From assembly GCA_017459725.1 (NCBI GenBank), contig JAFUCL010000070.1:1-55881 (forward strand): a DNA stretch of 55,881 nucleotides, written 5' to 3'. This document shows positions 53,910 through 55,881 of this stretch, one piece after another (position 1 is the stretch's first letter; each line of letters starts with the position of its first letter). The position numbers were made by a program, and so were the translations under genes. Under the pieces are notes generated by a model. It had not been told where the DNA came from, ran no database searches, and worked only from the letters and a program-made list of their open reading frames with translations. Source of the DNA: Solobacterium sp. (GTDB lineage: Bacteria; Bacillota_I; Bacilli_A; Erysipelotrichales; Erysipelotrichaceae).

Positions 53910-54833
53910 ATGGCTACTGATTTGTTTCCGGTTGTACAGATCCGTAAGGGAATCTGGGAGATTGATGAATTTGAAATTTCCAGCTGTTTTCTGATTGAAG
54001 GCACAGAAAGAGCGCTTCTGATTGACACGGGACAGGGTGTCGGTGATCTGCGCAGCTGTGTGGAGAAGCTGACAGACAAGCCTGTAACCGTGGTTCTCAC
54101 GCACAATCACGGGGATCATATCGGCAATGTATACCAGTGGGATGAAGTCTGGATCCATCCGAATGACAGACCCGGACTGACCAAGAAGAATGTTGCCAGA
54201 GCCAAAGAGAGCGCCGGTGAGATTGCCAACAGACAGAAGGGATGCTTTGACGGTATTTACAAGATGTTCAAACTGGTTCCGTATGATCTGAATGAAGTGG
54301 AGCCTTCCGAAGACAAGGAAATCACTGTGCATGATCTGGCAGACGGTATGCAGTTTGATCTCGGCGGTAAGATCATTACCTGCTATGAGTGCTTCGGACA
54401 TTCACTCGGTGAAGTGGTCTTCCTGGATGAAACAGACCGGATTCTGTTTGCCGGGGATGCGGTTAATTACAATCTCGGTGTCAGTTCCTGTCCGGTGGAG
54501 ACAACCCACCGTTTCCTGAAGAGACTGATGGATATGTCAGACCGTTACGACTGCATCTACAACGGACATCATGACTTCCGTCCGCTGGGAGCACCGCTGG
54601 ATGATGACTGTCTGCCGAATGCCATTGCAGTACTGGAAGATGCTCTGAACGGACATATCGTGCCGTGCATTGTGCCTGTATTCAAGGGACAGCCGCTGTA
54701 TCTGACAAAGCATGAACCGGTGACCGAGCAGGTCAATGTCAGACCGGACGGTACTGTCATCAGACGCACATTCCTGCGCCGCGGCAGAAACTTTGTCGGC
54801 ATAGATACAAGAATGATCTACGAGGAGAAGTGA
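53910..54833 (+). CDS. MBL-fold hydrolase, tandem copy 1
   Basis: A 307-residue metallo-beta-lactamase-fold enzyme. LTHNHGDH gives H65, H67, D69 and H70; later ligands are likely H in CFGHSLGE, D in FAGDAVNY and H in GHHDFR. It begins with a short strand-rich segment (VVQIRKGIWEIDEFEISSCFLIEG). Substrate unknown. AGAGGAGAG precedes ATG 53910; upstream in-frame codons would enter the terminator. The next gene starts after one base. Confidence 0.85.
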   Translation: MATDLFPVVQIRKGIWEIDEFEISSCFLIEGTERALLIDTGQGVGDLRSCVEKLTDKPVTVVLTHNHGDHIGNVYQWDEVWIHPNDRPGLTKKNVARAKESAGEIANRQKGCFDGIYKMFKLVPYDLNEVEPSEDKEITVHDLADGMQFDLGGKIITCYECFGHSLGEVVFLDETDRILFAGDAVNYNLGVSSCPVETTHRFLKRLMDMSDRYDCIYNGHHDFRPLGAPLDDDCLPNAIAVLEDALNGHIVPCIVPVFKGQPLYLTKHEPVTEQVNVRPDGTVIRRTFLRRGRNFVGIDTRMIYEEK

Positions 54834-54834
54834 C

Positions 54835-55737
54835 ATGGGAAGAACAAAACTGTATCCGATGGTGCAGTTCCGTAAGGACACCTGGGAAATCGATGAGTTT
54901 GATGTGGCCAGTATATATGTGCTGATCGGTTCCGAAAAAGCACTTGTTATTGATACGGGTGAAGGAATCGGGGATCTGCGCGGAGCCATAGAGATGATTA
55001 CAGATAAACCGCTGATTACGGTGATCAGCCACAACCATCCCGATCATATCGGCAATGCCCACCAGTTTGAGGAAGTCTGGATCAATCCCAAAGACAGAGA
55101 AGGACTGCTTCATCCGCGCAAGATGAGTGCAGAGAATATGGTCCGTCAGATTGCCAACCGGCAGAAGGGATGCTTTGAATGGACATACAAGATGTTCAAC
55201 CTGTATCCCTATGACATCAATACGGATCTGGAAATCACTACGGAAGAACGGCAGCCCAAAGTAATTCATGACCTGACAGACGGCATGCAGTTTGATCTCG
55301 GCGACCGTATTGTCACGGCCTGGGAATGCCCCGGACATACGGCAGGAGAGATGGTCTTCATTGATTCCAAAGAACGTATCTGCATTGCCGGTGACGCCAT
55401 CAACTACAACCTCGGTGTATCATCCACACCCGTTGAGAGAACACTGCGTTATCTGAAGAGACTGCAGTCCATGGGCGATCAGTATGATGCCATTTACAAC
55501 CATCACCATGATTTCCGTGCTTTCGGTACACCGCTGGATGATGACTGTCTGCCGAATGCCATTGCCATTCTTGAGGATGTCATGGCAGGGCACATTGATC
55601 CGGTGCAGGTTCCGAACTGGTTCGGCCAGGACCTGATTCTGACAAAGGATTATGAAGCGAAGGATATGTGGGGCGGCGTAACCCTGTGCAGGGGCAGGAA
55701 TTTCGTCGGCATTGATCCGGAAAAGATCAAGGAATAA
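54835..55737 (+). CDS. MBL-fold hydrolase, tandem copy 2
   Basis: A 300-residue paralogue of the previous protein (RKDTWEIDEFDVASIYVLIG, GDAINYNLGVSSTPVERTLRYL and LDDDCLPNAIAILED are shared). The motif SHNHPDH supplies H66, H68, D70 and H71, so both copies appear active. CPGHTAGE and NHHHDFR give the later histidines. GAGGAG in the end of copy 1 is its ribosome binding site. The C-terminal part (after about 270) is more diverged, which could alter substrate choice. Confidence 0.85.
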   Translation: MGRTKLYPMVQFRKDTWEIDEFDVASIYVLIGSEKALVIDTGEGIGDLRGAIEMITDKPLITVISHNHPDHIGNAHQFEEVWINPKDREGLLHPRKMSAENMVRQIANRQKGCFEWTYKMFNLYPYDINTDLEITTEERQPKVIHDLTDGMQFDLGDRIVTAWECPGHTAGEMVFIDSKERICIAGDAINYNLGVSSTPVERTLRYLKRLQSMGDQYDAIYNHHHDFRAFGTPLDDDCLPNAIAILEDVMAGHIDPVQVPNWFGQDLILTKDYEAKDMWGGVTLCRGRNFVGIDPEKIKE

Positions 55738-55740
55738 CTG

Positions 55741-55785
55741 AAAAGAGGCTGTAACAGTTGAAAAGCTGTTATAGCCTCTTTTGAA
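55741..55785 (+). terminator. Terminator of the tandem MBL genes
   Basis: A 17-base-pair stem (55741-55757 with 55766-55782, one G-U) encloses an 8-base loop and ends in TTTTG. It begins 4 bases after the stop codon. Confidence 0.9.
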
Positions 55786-55801
55786 TTGGTAAAATGGAGA
55801 T

Positions 55802-55881
55802 ATGAAAAGTGCTAATCAAGTACTAGCCCTACCTGATCAGCGAACATATTATAATGCTGTTCAGCTGGTTATGCCAATCGA
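55802..55881 (+). CDS. 5' end of an unidentified gene, possibly a transposase
   Basis: ATG 55802, behind GGAGAT, opens a frame that runs off the edge (product begins MKSANQVLALPDQRTYYNAV). Codon use (CTA, GTA, CAA, CGA) and AT content differ from its neighbours. The start and the YYNAVQLVMPI stretch vaguely recall IS1182-type transposases, but 26 residues are too few to be sure. It could equally be another protein. Confidence 0.35.
   Translation, partial: MKSANQVLALPDQRTYYNAVQLVMPI

Noticed and set aside
1..55881. tRNA or rRNA genes
   Set aside because: No cloverleaf or rRNA segments were recognised in the intergenic gaps, which are mostly too short.

Overview
The window looks like the chromosome of a low-to-middle GC Bacillota. 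The str and S10-spc-alpha ribosomal clusters have Gram-positive content and order: S12 carries the Gram-positive insertion, S14 is the short zinc (type Z) form, L36 has its zinc ligands and adenylate kinase has a zinc lid. Two genes normally found in the spc/alpha region, rpmD (L30) and map, are missing from their usual places. Together with AsnA, the UPF0237/UPF0210 pair and the general gene style this suggests a relative of the Erysipelotrichia, but that placement is inference. Genes start mostly with ATG behind AGGAGG-like sites, and most transcription units end in clear intrinsic terminators.

Bases 1-6308 hold the start of a leftward gene cut by the window edge, a divergent control region with three copies of a CCGGTATACCGG palindrome, a UlaG-like metallo-beta-lactamase-fold (MBL) hydrolase with an SLC13-type transporter, an amidohydrolase, asparagine synthetase AsnA, and a stand-alone ornithine cyclodeaminase of the AgrE/TIGR00300 type. 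Bases 6342-8785 are a MarR-regulated ABC exporter unit with a duplicated operator inside its promoter.

Bases 8840-16001 are the most unusual part. An oligopeptide-type binding lipoprotein has no permease or ATPase beside it and is followed by two MBL paralogues, one of which has lost a metal-ligand histidine, and by an alpha/beta hydrolase. A large convergent regulator seems to be built from HTH, PRD and degenerate PTS EIIB/EIIA-like domains. TrkA/TrkH potassium uptake, a zinc-ribbon protein of unknown function, a DAACS symporter behind a three-hairpin leader ending in a terminator, an M20 peptidase and a rhomboid protease fill 16080-23544.

Bases 23568-27978 are the str operon (rpsL-rpsG-fusA-tuf). 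About 6 kb of accessory genes (a DUF1232 protein, a serine hydrolase, MarR plus MATE efflux, and two ROK kinases) separate it from the S10-spc-alpha superoperon at 34019-47817, which runs from rpsJ to rplQ and includes secY, adk, infA and rpoA. The last 8 kb carry a lipoprotein, the ACT/UPF0210 pair, a HAD phosphatase, a small unknown protein, a DUF554 membrane protein, a zinc-ribbon membrane protein and a tandem pair of MBL hydrolases. At the right edge a new reading frame of different composition begins, possibly a transposase.

No tRNA, rRNA or CRISPR array was recognised. The window holds five MBL-fold proteins in three places, plus an amidohydrolase, an alpha/beta hydrolase and an M20 peptidase. 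This points to a lifestyle that relies on taking up and hydrolysing small amide, ester or lactone compounds; the substrates cannot be read from the sequence.
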